From NCBI RefSeq assembly GCF_050279675.1, contig NZ_JBNNUK010000008.1, positions 96,827 to 160,826 of the forward strand: a stretch of DNA of 64,000 nucleotides, in the 5' to 3' direction. Each line of letters starts with the position of its first letter. The first letter of the stretch is position 1. Both the position numbers and the translations under genes were made by a program. Under the pieces are notes generated by a model. The model did not search any database, was not told where the DNA came from, and saw nothing but the letters and a program-made list of their open reading frames with translations. Below, one piece after another: positions 36,281 to 45,362 of this stretch. The stretch is from Viridibacillus sp050279675. GTDB lineage: Bacteria > Bacillota > Bacilli > Bacillales_A > Planococcaceae.

Positions 36281-36332
36281 AAAAAGCCTTGTACAACAGC
36301 AGAAGAAATACTGCTGAGTGCAAGGCTTTTTA
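36281..36332. terminator. Bidirectional terminator between fumC and rsiV
   Basis: Outer arms AAAAAGCCTTGTA / TGCAAGGCTTTTT and inner CAGCAG / CTGCTG form a long hairpin with A and T flanks. Confidence 0.85.
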
Positions 36333-36335
36333 TTA

Positions 36336-37226
36336 TTATTTAATATAGTGATTACTTACAAGGTCTTTTTGTATAATATTTGTTGGGATTTTGAATTTTA
36401 CAGCACCCATATAGCCTGGTGCCACCTCATATTGATCAAAGTAGATGATAAGCTCATTATTCTCCGTAATAGTGAAGTTTTGATCTGCTTTAATTTTGTC
36501 AAAGCCATCGTTTGCATCTGATTCTCCTACAATTAGGTAGATTTTCTCAACATCAGCAGCCATTTGTTTACGCATTTCATCTTTAATATAATTTGAGATG
36601 GTTTCGATATAGGCATTATCTTTGAATAGACTTGGTAAAGTAATGAGTAATTCATTCTTTTTGTCTATTGTATCGTTGTGAATTGTCTCATAGCTTGAAG
36701 CTTGTGTTTCTACTGTATAACGACTAATTGAAAGTAAATCTTCTGTATCTGTTAATACTTTATAGCCGACGTCTACCCCTAAGTGTCCTCCGCCTCGTTC
36801 TTCAATTTTGGCCATTTTCTTTTGGAACTGAGCAAATAGCTTAGCATTTTCATGCTCGTATTTTGAATTCAATGTTGCTTCCAATTCTTTGTTCTCAAGA
36901 CCCGTAATTTGAGGAGTTGAAATGTTGGCTTGCGAATTGTCGTTACCATCAGCTATTTCATGAATAGTGATAACTTGGACAATTGAATTTAAGACAGGAA
37001 TGTTAGACATTGATTGTGCAAAGGCTGGACTTATGTTTACACTACCTGCAAATAATATTGCAGCAGCTGCGGCCCCTAGTCCAAAAATTTTAAAAGGGTT
37101 CATTTTTTTTCGGTTATTGTTTTTCATTGGATTAGCTTCCTTTATTGCTTTTTGGACAACAAAATTTAGTTCATCAGGAATTTCAATATTGTCGAATCTT
37201 TTTTTGGCGTCGTCAATTTTACTCAT
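36336..37226 (-). CDS. rsiV: RsiV-like anti-sigma factor (DUF3298/DUF4163)
   Basis: A 296-residue single-pass protein with a short cytoplasmic sigma-binding N-terminus (about 1-45), a membrane helix (about 47-70) and a large extracellular DUF4163/DUF3298 region. This is the layout of B. subtilis RsiV, which binds lysozyme directly and is then degraded to release SigV. Conserved-looking blocks are IPVLNSIVQVITIHEI just outside the membrane and NELIIYFDQYEVAPGYMG at the C-terminus, the DUF3298 signature. It overlaps the sigma gene by four bases (ATGA). Confidence 0.82.
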   Translation of the reverse strand: MSKIDDAKKRFDNIEIPDELNFVVQKAIKEANPMKNNNRKKMNPFKIFGLGAAAAAILFAGSVNISPAFAQSMSNIPVLNSIVQVITIHEIADGNDNSQANISTPQITGLENKELEATLNSKYEHENAKLFAQFQKKMAKIEERGGGHLGVDVGYKVLTDTEDLLSISRYTVETQASSYETIHNDTIDKKNELLITLPSLFKDNAYIETISNYIKDEMRKQMAADVEKIYLIVGESDANDGFDKIKADQNFTITENNELIIYFDQYEVAPGYMGAVKFKIPTNIIQKDLVSNHYIK

Positions 37227-37720
37227 GATTCCACATCCTCTTTCATTTCTATGCGTAGCTTACGCAATGCGGCATAAAGCCTTGTTTTAATTGTGTTGCT
37301 ATTTTCCCCGAGCATTTCGGCAATATCATCGATTTTCATATCCTCGAAGAAGCGCAAGATGATAATGGTTTTGTAAGTAATGGGTAAATGATCAATGGCG
37401 TCATATAAATCTAAATCATGTAAATTATTTTCTTGGATGGGTAAATGAAAATCTATAATTTCATCTGGAGAGGCAATTGTTCGTTTATTTCTTTTTAAAT
37501 AATCGATAGATGTATTGATTAAAATACGGTAAAACCATGTTTTAATATATTCAATTTGCTCTATATAGTCGATTGATTTGAGTGCTTTGACAATGCTCTC
37601 CTGTACGATATCTAGTGCATCTACTTTATTTTTGATATAGCTAAATGCTAGCCGATAATATAAATGCTGATTTTCTATGATAAATGCTTCTACAAGCTTG
37701 TATTTTTCCTCTTTTGTCAT
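37223..37720 (-). CDS. sigV: ECF sigma factor, SigV-like
   Basis: A 165-residue sigma-70 family ECF factor. Region 2 covers about residues 20-85 (HLYYRLAFSYIKNKVDALDIVQES, WFYRILINTSIDYL), and region 4 covers 110-160 with the HTH MKIDDIAEMLGENSNTIKTRLYAALRKLR. The identity as SigV is inferred from the partnered RsiV-type anti-sigma gene. In B. subtilis, SigV drives peptidoglycan O-acetylation (oatA) against lysozyme. No oatA follows here; the pair ends at a terminator. ATG 37720 follows AAGGAG. Confidence 0.82.
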   Translation of the reverse strand: MTKEEKYKLVEAFIIENQHLYYRLAFSYIKNKVDALDIVQESIVKALKSIDYIEQIEYIKTWFYRILINTSIDYLKRNKRTIASPDEIIDFHLPIQENNLHDLDLYDAIDHLPITYKTIIILRFFEDMKIDDIAEMLGENSNTIKTRLYAALRKLRIEMKEDVES

Positions 37721-37773
37721 GACCAGTTAAACTCCTTCACAAATATAGCGTATCGCGAAAACACTACAATATT

Positions 37774-37803
37774 TTGACTTGGAAGTATCTCAAAAAGTTT
37801 GCA
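37774..37803 (-). promoter_or_regulatory. Candidate ECF promoter of sigV-rsiV
   Basis: On the minus strand TGCAAAC (37803-37797) followed about 17 bases later by AGTC (37779-37776). This resembles the AAC / GTC pattern of autoregulated ECF promoters. Weak match. Confidence 0.35.
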
Positions 37804-37940
37804 TCTATCAAAATTTAATTGAAAACCTTAACGCCACTATATCTAATCTTAAGAAATTCTTCATCTTTACCCTTCTTTTTCCTTAAGAATCTACGTGTAT
37901 ACTTAATTTCAGTAAGTAAGTGGAGAGGGGCTTAAATAAA

Positions 37941-38627
37941 TTGATAGAAATAAAAAATGTGAGTCATACATTTGCTATAGGAAAAAAAGGAAAAGAAAAG
38001 AAAGTACCTGTGTTGAAGGATCTATCATTCGATGTGGCAAAAGGAGAAATAGTTTCTATTGTTGGTAAGAGTGGATCTGGTAAATCGACTTTGCTAAATA
38101 CTATCGCTGGTTTTATGACACCTGAGCATGGGTCAATCGTTATCAACGGTCAAGAAACAACATCTATGAGTGAGATTACTCATGCACAGTTTCGTTTAGA
38201 AAATTTCGGTTTTATCTTTCAAAATTTTCAATTGATGCCTGGTTTAACAGCATTTGAAAATATTGAATTACCGCTGAAAATTAAAGGTATCCCGTCGGCA
38301 AAGCGTAAAGTTAAGGTGAAAGAACTATTACAACAAGTTGGACTTGAGAACGTTTCAGATCATTATCCAAATGAATTATCAGGTGGACAGCAACAACGTG
38401 TTAGTATTGCTCGTGCATTGGTAACTAATCCCCCTATATTATTAGCGGACGAGCCTACAGGAAGCTTAGATTCGGAAACAGAGCAAGATATTTTACTCCT
38501 TATTCAAAGCCTTAACAAAGCGTTGAATTTAACGTTTGTCATTATTACACATGATGAAGAAGTGGCTAATATTGCACATCGCAAATTCAGAATGCACGAT
38601 GGCGAATTAGTGAAGGAGGTATTGTAA
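37941..38627 (+). CDS. ABC transporter ATP-binding protein, MacB/LolD type
   Basis: A 228-residue ATPase with Walker A GKSGSGKST, Q-loop IFQNFQLMPGLT, signature LSGGQQQRVSIAR, Walker B ILLADEPTGSLD and switch His in IITHD. The LADEPTGSLD block and the downstream FtsX-like permease place it in the MacB/LolD/YtrE group, which drives extracytoplasmic mechanics or exports peptides rather than importing. The TTG at 37941 is 10 bases after GGAGAGGGG and starts the protein exactly at the ABC fold. The permease gene begins one base after the stop. Confidence 0.85.
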   Translation: MIEIKNVSHTFAIGKKGKEKKVPVLKDLSFDVAKGEIVSIVGKSGSGKSTLLNTIAGFMTPEHGSIVINGQETTSMSEITHAQFRLENFGFIFQNFQLMPGLTAFENIELPLKIKGIPSAKRKVKVKELLQQVGLENVSDHYPNELSGGQQQRVSIARALVTNPPILLADEPTGSLDSETEQDILLLIQSLNKALNLTFVIITHDEEVANIAHRKFRMHDGELVKEVL

Positions 38628-38628
38628 T

Positions 38629-39966
38629 ATGTTATTTAAGGATCAAGTAGATTTTGTTAGACAACATTTAAAGAAAAATAGGCTACGTGTGTTTACAACT
38701 GTTTTAGCAACTACTATGGGATGTGCGTTTTTAATTGTATTAGCATCCATCGGTTTTGGTTTACAAGGGTCAATAGAAAGAGAAATCTTAACAGATCAAA
38801 CAGTGACTGAAATTGAAGTATACGGAGATCCTCAAAAGAAAATCGATGTAGATGCCATTAGAAAAATGGACAATGTCAGGGCTGTAATTGAAAAAACAAA
38901 TGCTAATTTAATGGCTAACGTAAAATTTGAGGAACGTACAAATAGCGTACAAGTAAACATGACTGATTTTGATAACGAAGAAAAGATCGGGAGTAAATTA
39001 TCTGAAGGTCGTCTACCTCAAAATGCAGATGAAATTGTAGTAGGTTATCATTTTGCAGAGAATTTATTATCGAAAGCAGATTTGAAAGAGCAGGAAAAGT
39101 TAAATGAGGAATCTGCAGAAAATGACACAACTGCTACTGAGCAAGCAAAGAAATTTGGTTACAAGGAATCGCTAGTAGGTAAAACAATTTCAGTAAAACT
39201 ACAAGATTTTGATAATGATAAGGCGATTAATAAAGAGTTAACATTCAAAGTGGTTGGTGTATCAGAAAAACCGGCAAAAGATTGGCTTATTCAAAATACG
39301 ATACTATTTAGTAATGAACTAAAAGGCGAGTTTTATAATATTTATAAGGCATCTGTAAAAGATTCGAAAGACATTAAATCTGAAAAAGATATGTTCTATC
39401 CGGAGATAAAAGTACATGCGACGAATTTAGAAGCAGTAAAAGGTGTAATAACCAAGCTGAAGGATAAAGGTTTAAGTGTTTACTCTGTTACTGAGCAGCT
39501 GGATGAAATAAATGTTATATTCTTAGCATTTAAAGTAGGTTTAATCTTTGTAGGGACGATTGCGGTTTTAATCGCTTCTATTGGCATTTTCAATACAATG
39601 ACAATGGCAGTAACTGAACGCACACGTGAAATTGGCGTTATGAAAGCGATTGGAGCAAGTCCAAAATTGATTCAGCGATTATTCTTAATGGAAAGTGCTT
39701 GGATTGGTATTATTGGAACAGTGATTGCAATTGTTATTTCATATGGCATTAGTTTCTTATCGAACTGGCTATTACCGATTATTATCGATATGGCTACTGA
39801 TTCGAATCAATTCCAAGAAGCGGATATTGTGTTCTCACATATTCCATGGCAACTCATACTTGTAGCTTCAGTGATTAGTATTGGAGTAGCATTACTTTCA
39901 GGATGGAGACCTGCACGTAAGGCAACAAAAATTGATGTCATCCAAGCTTTGAGACAGGAATTATAA
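38629..39966 (+). CDS. FtsX-like ABC permease, MacB type
   Basis: A 445-residue permease. One helix at residues 20-42 is followed by an extracytoplasmic MacB-PCD domain (about 45-285), and then three helices form the FtsX domain (about 290-440), including TERTREIGVMKAIGAS, which docks the ATPase. It is the partner of the preceding ATP-binding protein. The pair is divergent from sigV-rsiV, which might point to envelope defence, but that is inference. No third (MacA-like) subunit follows. GAAGGAGG precedes the ATG. Confidence 0.85.
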   Translation: MLFKDQVDFVRQHLKKNRLRVFTTVLATTMGCAFLIVLASIGFGLQGSIEREILTDQTVTEIEVYGDPQKKIDVDAIRKMDNVRAVIEKTNANLMANVKFEERTNSVQVNMTDFDNEEKIGSKLSEGRLPQNADEIVVGYHFAENLLSKADLKEQEKLNEESAENDTTATEQAKKFGYKESLVGKTISVKLQDFDNDKAINKELTFKVVGVSEKPAKDWLIQNTILFSNELKGEFYNIYKASVKDSKDIKSEKDMFYPEIKVHATNLEAVKGVITKLKDKGLSVYSVTEQLDEINVIFLAFKVGLIFVGTIAVLIASIGIFNTMTMAVTERTREIGVMKAIGASPKLIQRLFLMESAWIGIIGTVIAIVISYGISFLSNWLLPIIIDMATDSNQFQEADIVFSHIPWQLILVASVISIGVALLSGWRPARKATKIDVIQALRQEL

Positions 39967-39970
39967 ATAT

Positions 39971-40008
39971 AAAAAGAGCGATCAGCCGTTAGGCTAATCG
40001 CTCTTTTT
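39971..40008. terminator. Bidirectional terminator between ABC permease and efeU
   Basis: AAAAAGAGCGATCAGCC / GGCTAATCGCTCTTTTT, nearly perfect arms with A and T flanks. Confidence 0.88.
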
Positions 40009-40015
40009 GATAGTT

Positions 40016-41752
40016 TCATCCAGCTACTCTTTCGTTATGTCGTTTGTAGAAGAAAGTAATAATTACTAGAACAATTAATATCACTTGTCCAATAATTGTT
40101 TCGATTGTAGGGTAGAAACCGATTGGGGCCCATACAGGCAGATTACTAATAATGGTTGTTGGTAGCACATTTGTTAACTGCAATGTATGAATACTAACAC
40201 CGATAATTTTAAATGCTAATATATAGATTAAAACGGTTGCGACAGCAAATAAGTAGTGGATTGGGATTTTACCACTTGCTCGCAGTAATACGATGGCTAC
40301 AACAATTAAAATAGCAAGTGCAATGCCAATCCCTAAAGTGAAGTCGAAAGTCGACATTTTAGGTGCAATCCCAGCGTAGAATATAAGTGTTTCAGCACCT
40401 TCACGGAAAACAGATAAAAAGCTGATAAAGGCCATTGCCCATACACTTTGTTTAGACATCGCATGATTCATTTGTTTTTCAATGTAATTATTCCATGATT
40501 TGATATTGGACTTGCTGTGCATCCATACACCAACACCAATCATCATTGCAGCAGCTGCAAGCCCGATATAACCTTCTAGCATTTCACGGCTCGTATTAAT
40601 AGTTGTTGAGTTAAATAATGTTGACATTAAAATTGCTGCTACAGCACTTAAACCAATACCAATGCCAGCCCCAATATAAATCCATCTTTCCATATGTGTT
40701 TGGCCAGATTTTTTTAAGAAAGCCACAAGTGCAATAATGATTAATAAAGCTTCTAGACCTTCACGTAAAAGGATTAATGCAGCATCCCAGAAGCTATAAT
40801 TCTGATCTCCTTGGATAAGCTGGATTTGCTGTTTAAAGTTGTTTAACTGAGATGTGATGTCCTTAACATCTTTAGAATCTTTCATTAAATTGCTGGCGAT
40901 GATAGGCATATCACTTTCGATTTTCGTATATAGGCTTGCGTTTTTAGTGCGAATATCCCCTTCAACATTAGGCCATGTAGTGATGAATTTTTTTATAGTT
41001 GCCGATGCTTTAGAGTATTCTTCATCATCAATTTGATCTTTTGCCTCGTCAATTAGATCTAATAATGTTTGCAGGGAGTAGGTATTAGATTGAGTAGCTG
41101 TTTTTTTCCCGGCTGCAAAGTTATCTATTGCTTGTTTTAATGAGTCGAATTGATCTTTTAATGAATCGATATTAGGATTGTCGTCTGCAAGTGTCATTCT
41201 CATAAAGGACATTTGCGTTTCTATTTGTCCGTATGCTGCAATATCATGCTCTCGGACTGGGCGTTCAGTTCTTTTCCAAAAAGTATTGAACTGTTTGTAC
41301 TGCACTTCAATTTTCTCTATGTCACCAGTTTGTATGGTTTGACCTAGCGAGTTCAATGCAGGAGTAATCGTTTTTAAAAATCCAGCACGTTCTGCCATTT
41401 CGTCTACAGGATTTTCTGCTTTCTCTAAAGCTGTTAAAGCTTTTGATAGCTTTGTAAGTGCAATAAGGCGATCTTCATTAGATGAGGCATTTAAAGCTTC
41501 ATCTAATGAAGATTCGATTGCCTTTGTTTCATCGGATGATTTAACATCAGCTTTTTTCCAATCAGACTGGAAAGTTTTAATAGCATCGATTGCTTCTTTA
41601 TCTTGATCCTGCTTAGAGTTCATAATGGCATCACTAATAGAAATATATAAATGACTATAGGATGTAGCAGCATTTACAGAATGTAATGATGTTAAGATGA
41701 TTACTCCAAGAATAACGGCAATTTGACTACAGCGTTTTAAAAAGTGCTTCAC
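40016..41752 (-). CDS. efeU: Ferrous/ferric iron permease EfeU (FTR1 family) with extracellular N-terminal domain
   Basis: A 579-residue iron channel. A signal-like first helix precedes an extracellular helical region of about 280 residues, and then about seven helices carry the two FTR1 iron-binding motifs REGLE and REGAE. It forms the EfeUOB high-affinity uptake complex with the two upstream genes. The GTG at 41752 follows AAAGGGAG. An in-frame start at 41800 lies inside efeB. It overlaps the end of efeB by 26 bases, so coupled translation is likely. The N-terminal domain is larger than in E. coli EfeU, which is about 280 residues in all. Confidence 0.9.
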   Translation of the reverse strand: MKHFLKRCSQIAVILGVIILTSLHSVNAATSYSHLYISISDAIMNSKQDQDKEAIDAIKTFQSDWKKADVKSSDETKAIESSLDEALNASSNEDRLIALTKLSKALTALEKAENPVDEMAERAGFLKTITPALNSLGQTIQTGDIEKIEVQYKQFNTFWKRTERPVREHDIAAYGQIETQMSFMRMTLADDNPNIDSLKDQFDSLKQAIDNFAAGKKTATQSNTYSLQTLLDLIDEAKDQIDDEEYSKASATIKKFITTWPNVEGDIRTKNASLYTKIESDMPIIASNLMKDSKDVKDITSQLNNFKQQIQLIQGDQNYSFWDAALILLREGLEALLIIIALVAFLKKSGQTHMERWIYIGAGIGIGLSAVAAILMSTLFNSTTINTSREMLEGYIGLAAAAMMIGVGVWMHSKSNIKSWNNYIEKQMNHAMSKQSVWAMAFISFLSVFREGAETLIFYAGIAPKMSTFDFTLGIGIALAILIVVAIVLLRASGKIPIHYLFAVATVLIYILAFKIIGVSIHTLQLTNVLPTTIISNLPVWAPIGFYPTIETIIGQVILIVLVIITFFYKRHNERVAG

Positions 41753-43004
41753 CGATATAACTCCCTTTTTGTATACCAGGGAAGCAAGCGAATAAGGCAC
41801 TGCCTCGATGGGTAATATATTCGTTCATTTTGTCTAGTCGGCCTAGACTATTTTGAATTTTAATGAATTGTTCAGGATTTTTTTGGAATGAAACAAATAG
41901 TAATCCTGCATCATATGAGCCTGTAGCATCCATTACGCCAGATGAGTACGAATACGAGCGACGAAGAATTCGTGCATCGACAGATTTCGCCAGGAAGACA
42001 TGTGAAGTTTCAGGGACAATATAATTTCCTTTGTCATCTTTTCGATGGATATCCATCTTTTCAAACTCATCTTTTTTACCGATTGGAGCTCCACTATCAC
42101 GGTGTCGCCCAAATGTATTCTCTTGTTCTTTTAGAGAAGTACGGTCCCAAGTTTCTAAATGTAACTGAATACGACGGGCAACTAAATAAGAACCGCCAGT
42201 CATCCAACCTTTAGATTCACCAGATTGTACCCAAACCACTTTATCCATATCTTTATTACTAGAAGTGATCGGATTTTCTGTTCCATCCTTAAATGCAAAT
42301 AGATTACGCGGAGTTTGTTTTTTTCCTTTTGAAATAGGAAATGCATTAAAACCAGCTTGTGACCATTTCAATGATACTTTACCAGAAGCCGCACGTACTA
42401 GATTACGCACAGCGTGGAATGCAACTTGTGGATCATCAGCACATGCTTGAATGCAAATATCCCCACCTGTATAGGCAGCATCTAACTGGTCTTTTGGAAA
42501 GTGAGGTAAGTCTTTTAATTCGTTTGGTTTTTTAGAAGCTAGTCCGAATTCTTCTCTATCAAAAAGAGATGGTCCAACTCCGAAGGTAATACTTAAGTTA
42601 GCTGCATCAAGTCCTTTGGCTTCCCCAGTATCTTTTGGAGGAACCATGCCATTAGCTGTTGAATCGCCAATTATTTCACCGTTCATCAAACGTACAGCAA
42701 GAGGTGTCCACATTTTGAACAACTCTTGCAATTCTTGTTTAGAAGTAACTAAAACGTTTAAAGAGGCGAAATAGATATTTGTTTGTACATCTGTTGCGAT
42801 TCCAGATTGATGCTTATCGTAGAAACTTACCTTATTGGTAGCTGTTGAATCGTCATCTAAGAAATCCATACCAAAGGTTTTGATGACACCCCCAAGACCT
42901 GTTGCGCCAATTGCTACACCAGCAGCTCCAAGACCAGTTAATTTCAACATCTTTCTACGTGATATTTTTTTATCTAAGATTTTTTCGTCTTTTGTTTCAG
43001 TCAT
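41727..43004 (-). CDS. efeB: EfeB, Tat-exported DyP-type heme peroxidase
   Basis: A 425-residue dye-decolorising peroxidase. The twin-arginine signal KISRRKMLKLTG is followed by a hydrophobic stretch, so it is exported folded with heme. Family motifs are FKDGTENP (GxxDG-type distal Asp) and GGSYLVARRIQLHLETWD. In Gram-positive EfeUOB systems, EfeB oxidises Fe(II) to Fe(III) for transfer to EfeU. It starts seven bases after the efeO stop. ATG 43004 lies behind GGAGTGAG. Confidence 0.92.
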   Translation of the reverse strand: MTETKDEKILDKKISRRKMLKLTGLGAAGVAIGATGLGGVIKTFGMDFLDDDSTATNKVSFYDKHQSGIATDVQTNIYFASLNVLVTSKQELQELFKMWTPLAVRLMNGEIIGDSTANGMVPPKDTGEAKGLDAANLSITFGVGPSLFDREEFGLASKKPNELKDLPHFPKDQLDAAYTGGDICIQACADDPQVAFHAVRNLVRAASGKVSLKWSQAGFNAFPISKGKKQTPRNLFAFKDGTENPITSSNKDMDKVVWVQSGESKGWMTGGSYLVARRIQLHLETWDRTSLKEQENTFGRHRDSGAPIGKKDEFEKMDIHRKDDKGNYIVPETSHVFLAKSVDARILRRSYSYSSGVMDATGSYDAGLLFVSFQKNPEQFIKIQNSLGRLDKMNEYITHRGSALFACFPGIQKGSYIGEALFKTL

Positions 43005-43011
43005 TGTAATC

Positions 43012-43884
43012 TCACTCCAATATGGTTCCCATTTGGCTTAGTGGTTCTCCAAGATGGTTTACTGCTTCAGCTAGAGCTTTTGTATCGTCTTTTGTAAGCT
43101 CAGTGTAAGAAACGTAACCATCTTTAGTTTCGTATTTAGCTAGCAGATCATTAACTGCTTTGAATTTTTCATTTAGGTTTTTAGCCAATTCAGGGTCTTT
43201 TGCTTCGATTTTATTTTCTAAAATAGTAAAGATTTTTTCGGCACCTTCAACATTAGCTTTGAAGTCATATAAGTCAGTATGAGAAAAGATTTCTTCTTCA
43301 CCTGAAATTTTAGATGTAGAAACTTCGTTCAATAAGTCTATAGCTCCGGTCATCATTAAATCAGGAGTTACTTCAACTGTTTCTACTCGCGCACGTAATT
43401 CTTTTGCATCTTTAAGTAATTGATCAGCTGTTTTTTCATAGCCTTTTGTTGTATTTTCTTCCCATAATCCAAATTCAATTTTGTGGTAGCCACTCCAATC
43501 TTCTTTTCCTTGACCTTCTTCTTCTAAATCAGCTAAACGAGCATCAATACGAGGGTCAAGATCACCGAAGCTTTCAGCGATTGGTTCAGAACGTTCAAAA
43601 AACATACGAGCATTTGGGTAGATGGCTTTTGCTTTTTCAATATCGCCAGCTTTTACAGCAGTAACGAATTTTTCCGTTTCAGTTGTGAATTGGTCCATTT
43701 GATTAAGAGCGAATTCTTTATATGCATCTACTTCAGTCTGTAAGTCAATTGCTGCTGTATCTTTAGTTGTTGTTTCAGTTGATGATTTCTTAACAGTAGA
43801 TTCCTCATCTGAGCTATTGCACCCTGTTACGATAACGCTTCCTGCTAATAAAATGGCTAATAATGATTTTGAATTTGATTTCAT
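43012..43884 (-). CDS. efeO: EfeO, iron-binding lipoprotein (M75 imelysin domain)
   Basis: A 290-residue lipoprotein with signal and lipobox VIVTGC (Cys at about 22), a Ser/Thr linker and an M75/imelysin-type helical domain. The HxxE iron motif is visible as HKIE in YHKIEFGLWEE. It delivers iron to EfeU with EfeB. It is the first gene of the operon (order efeO-efeB-efeU), directly behind a perfect Fur box. It lacks the cupredoxin domain present in E. coli EfeO. Confidence 0.9.
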   Translation of the reverse strand: MKSNSKSLLAILLAGSVIVTGCNSSDEESTVKKSSTETTTKDTAAIDLQTEVDAYKEFALNQMDQFTTETEKFVTAVKAGDIEKAKAIYPNARMFFERSEPIAESFGDLDPRIDARLADLEEEGQGKEDWSGYHKIEFGLWEENTTKGYEKTADQLLKDAKELRARVETVEVTPDLMMTGAIDLLNEVSTSKISGEEEIFSHTDLYDFKANVEGAEKIFTILENKIEAKDPELAKNLNEKFKAVNDLLAKYETKDGYVSYTELTKDDTKALAEAVNHLGEPLSQMGTILE

Positions 43885-43925
43885 TGATATCCTACTTTCT
43901 TCGAATCGATTTTATACCTACAATA

Positions 43926-43953
43926 ATGATAATCATTATCAGTGAAAAGTCAA
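43926..43953 (-). promoter_or_regulatory. efeOBU promoter with embedded Fur box
   Basis: On the minus strand TTGACT (43953-43948), 16 bases, TATCAT (43931-43926). TGATAATCATTATCA at 43927-43941 is a perfect 7-1-7 Fur operator overlapping the -10, so iron-loaded Fur would block RNA polymerase. Confidence 0.9.
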
Positions 43954-44074
43954 TGCTTTACAAGACAAAAAATTCAATGAAATGGAATTGAATTCCTTTC
44001 TAAGTAAAAGTGTACCATTTATAAGGGGAGTGATATGATTTTTCTCCACTGTCCTTCTTACAATATACCTGATT

Positions 44075-44112
44075 AGAAAAATATCTCCTACACCAAATAT
44101 TGGTATAGGAGA
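44075..44112 (-). terminator. Terminator after the methyltransferase gene
   Basis: On the minus strand TCTCCTATACCA / TGGTGTAGGAGA followed by TATTTTTC. Confidence 0.75.
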
Positions 44113-44117
44113 AATCA

Positions 44118-45278
44118 TTAGCTGAGATATTCCTTTAATTCTTTTTCTAAAAAAGGCTTTGCGGATAAAAAATTAGTAAATGCATCATAACCTTCTTTTT
44201 GAGTAACTGTTGGTTTTTTACCTGTGAAGTAAGCTCGAATTAAAATATTCTTCGGTGTATTCTCCATATCGATAAATTCTAGCAGCTGTGTTTCGTAACC
44301 AACAAGTGTTAAAATCTCAGCTCGAATAGAGTCTGTAGCTAATGCAGCAAATCGCTCTTTTACTAAACCATGTTGAAGCATAATATCGAGTGGTGAAGAT
44401 TGAATTTGAGTATTTAATTCATGTTGACAGCAAGGAACACTCAAAATTACTTTCGCTCCCCATTTTACTGCGCGAGCTAATGCCATATCTGTAGCAACAT
44501 CACATGCGTGTAAAGTAACGACCATATCGACAGCTGTTTCATCATTATAGTCATTAATGTCACCTACCAAAAATTCAAGTTGGTCATATTCTAGATCCTT
44601 GGCGATTTGGTCACAATGCTCAATGACTTCCTTCTTTAAATCTAAACCTGTTACACGAATATCCAAGCCTTGCTCAATTTTTAAATAATGATAAAGTGCG
44701 AAAGTTAAATAGGATTTACCTGAACCGAAATCGAGTATACGAATGGTACGGTCTTTCGGTAGATAGTCAAGTGAATCATGGATAAATTCGATAAAGCGAT
44801 TTATCTGTTTGAATTTATCGTATTTTTGTTTTTTTACTTTACCATCATCAGTTTGCACCCCTAGGCGGATAAGGAATGGATAAACAGTGTCAGGATCTAA
44901 CAAGTAATTTTTTTTGCGATTATGTGAAAGGTCGACCGTTTTATTTGTTGTTTGTTTAACTTTCCAAAGTACTTTGTTTTTCTTGGATAGTTGGATTTGT
45001 ATATTCTCACTAGTGAATTCTCCATGGAACTGACGGAATTGCTCAAATAGCTCATTAACCGTCATTTCAATAGAAGATAACGGTATATTTTCGTGCTTTA
45101 AAATACGTTCATATTGATATTCAAGTTGAATATGGTAAATACCTTTTAGTTCAATTGGCTTTAATTTAATACGTTTAATTTCATTTGATTTTGTACGTGG
45201 TTGGCTAATTGTAGCAGTTACTAATTCTTTATTTAACAATCGTTGCAATAACGCTTGTGTCATTTCTTGATAATCCAT
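44118..45278 (-). CDS. SAM-dependent methyltransferase (Methyltransf_32 type)
   Basis: A 386-residue protein. The N-terminal third is unassigned, possibly RNA-binding. A class I methyltransferase domain runs from about residue 150, with motif I ILDFGSGKSYLTF and the acidic end of the second strand in GLDLKKEV. It also has the distinctive LHACDVATD and VPCCQH blocks shared with the GSTCD/Methyltransf_32 group. The target (RNA or protein) is unknown. ATG 45278 follows AAGAAGGCGAG. It stands alone between two terminators. Confidence 0.78.
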   Translation of the reverse strand: MDYQEMTQALLQRLLNKELVTATISQPRTKSNEIKRIKLKPIELKGIYHIQLEYQYERILKHENIPLSSIEMTVNELFEQFRQFHGEFTSENIQIQLSKKNKVLWKVKQTTNKTVDLSHNRKKNYLLDPDTVYPFLIRLGVQTDDGKVKKQKYDKFKQINRFIEFIHDSLDYLPKDRTIRILDFGSGKSYLTFALYHYLKIEQGLDIRVTGLDLKKEVIEHCDQIAKDLEYDQLEFLVGDINDYNDETAVDMVVTLHACDVATDMALARAVKWGAKVILSVPCCQHELNTQIQSSPLDIMLQHGLVKERFAALATDSIRAEILTLVGYETQLLEFIDMENTPKNILIRAYFTGKKPTVTQKEGYDAFTNFLSAKPFLEKELKEYLS

Positions 45279-45362
45279 TGTTACTCGCCTTCTTTATTGT
45301 TTAATAGTTGGCATTAGTGTACCATAATTCGCCCCTATCAAAGAATAAAAGAAGTTGAGCAA

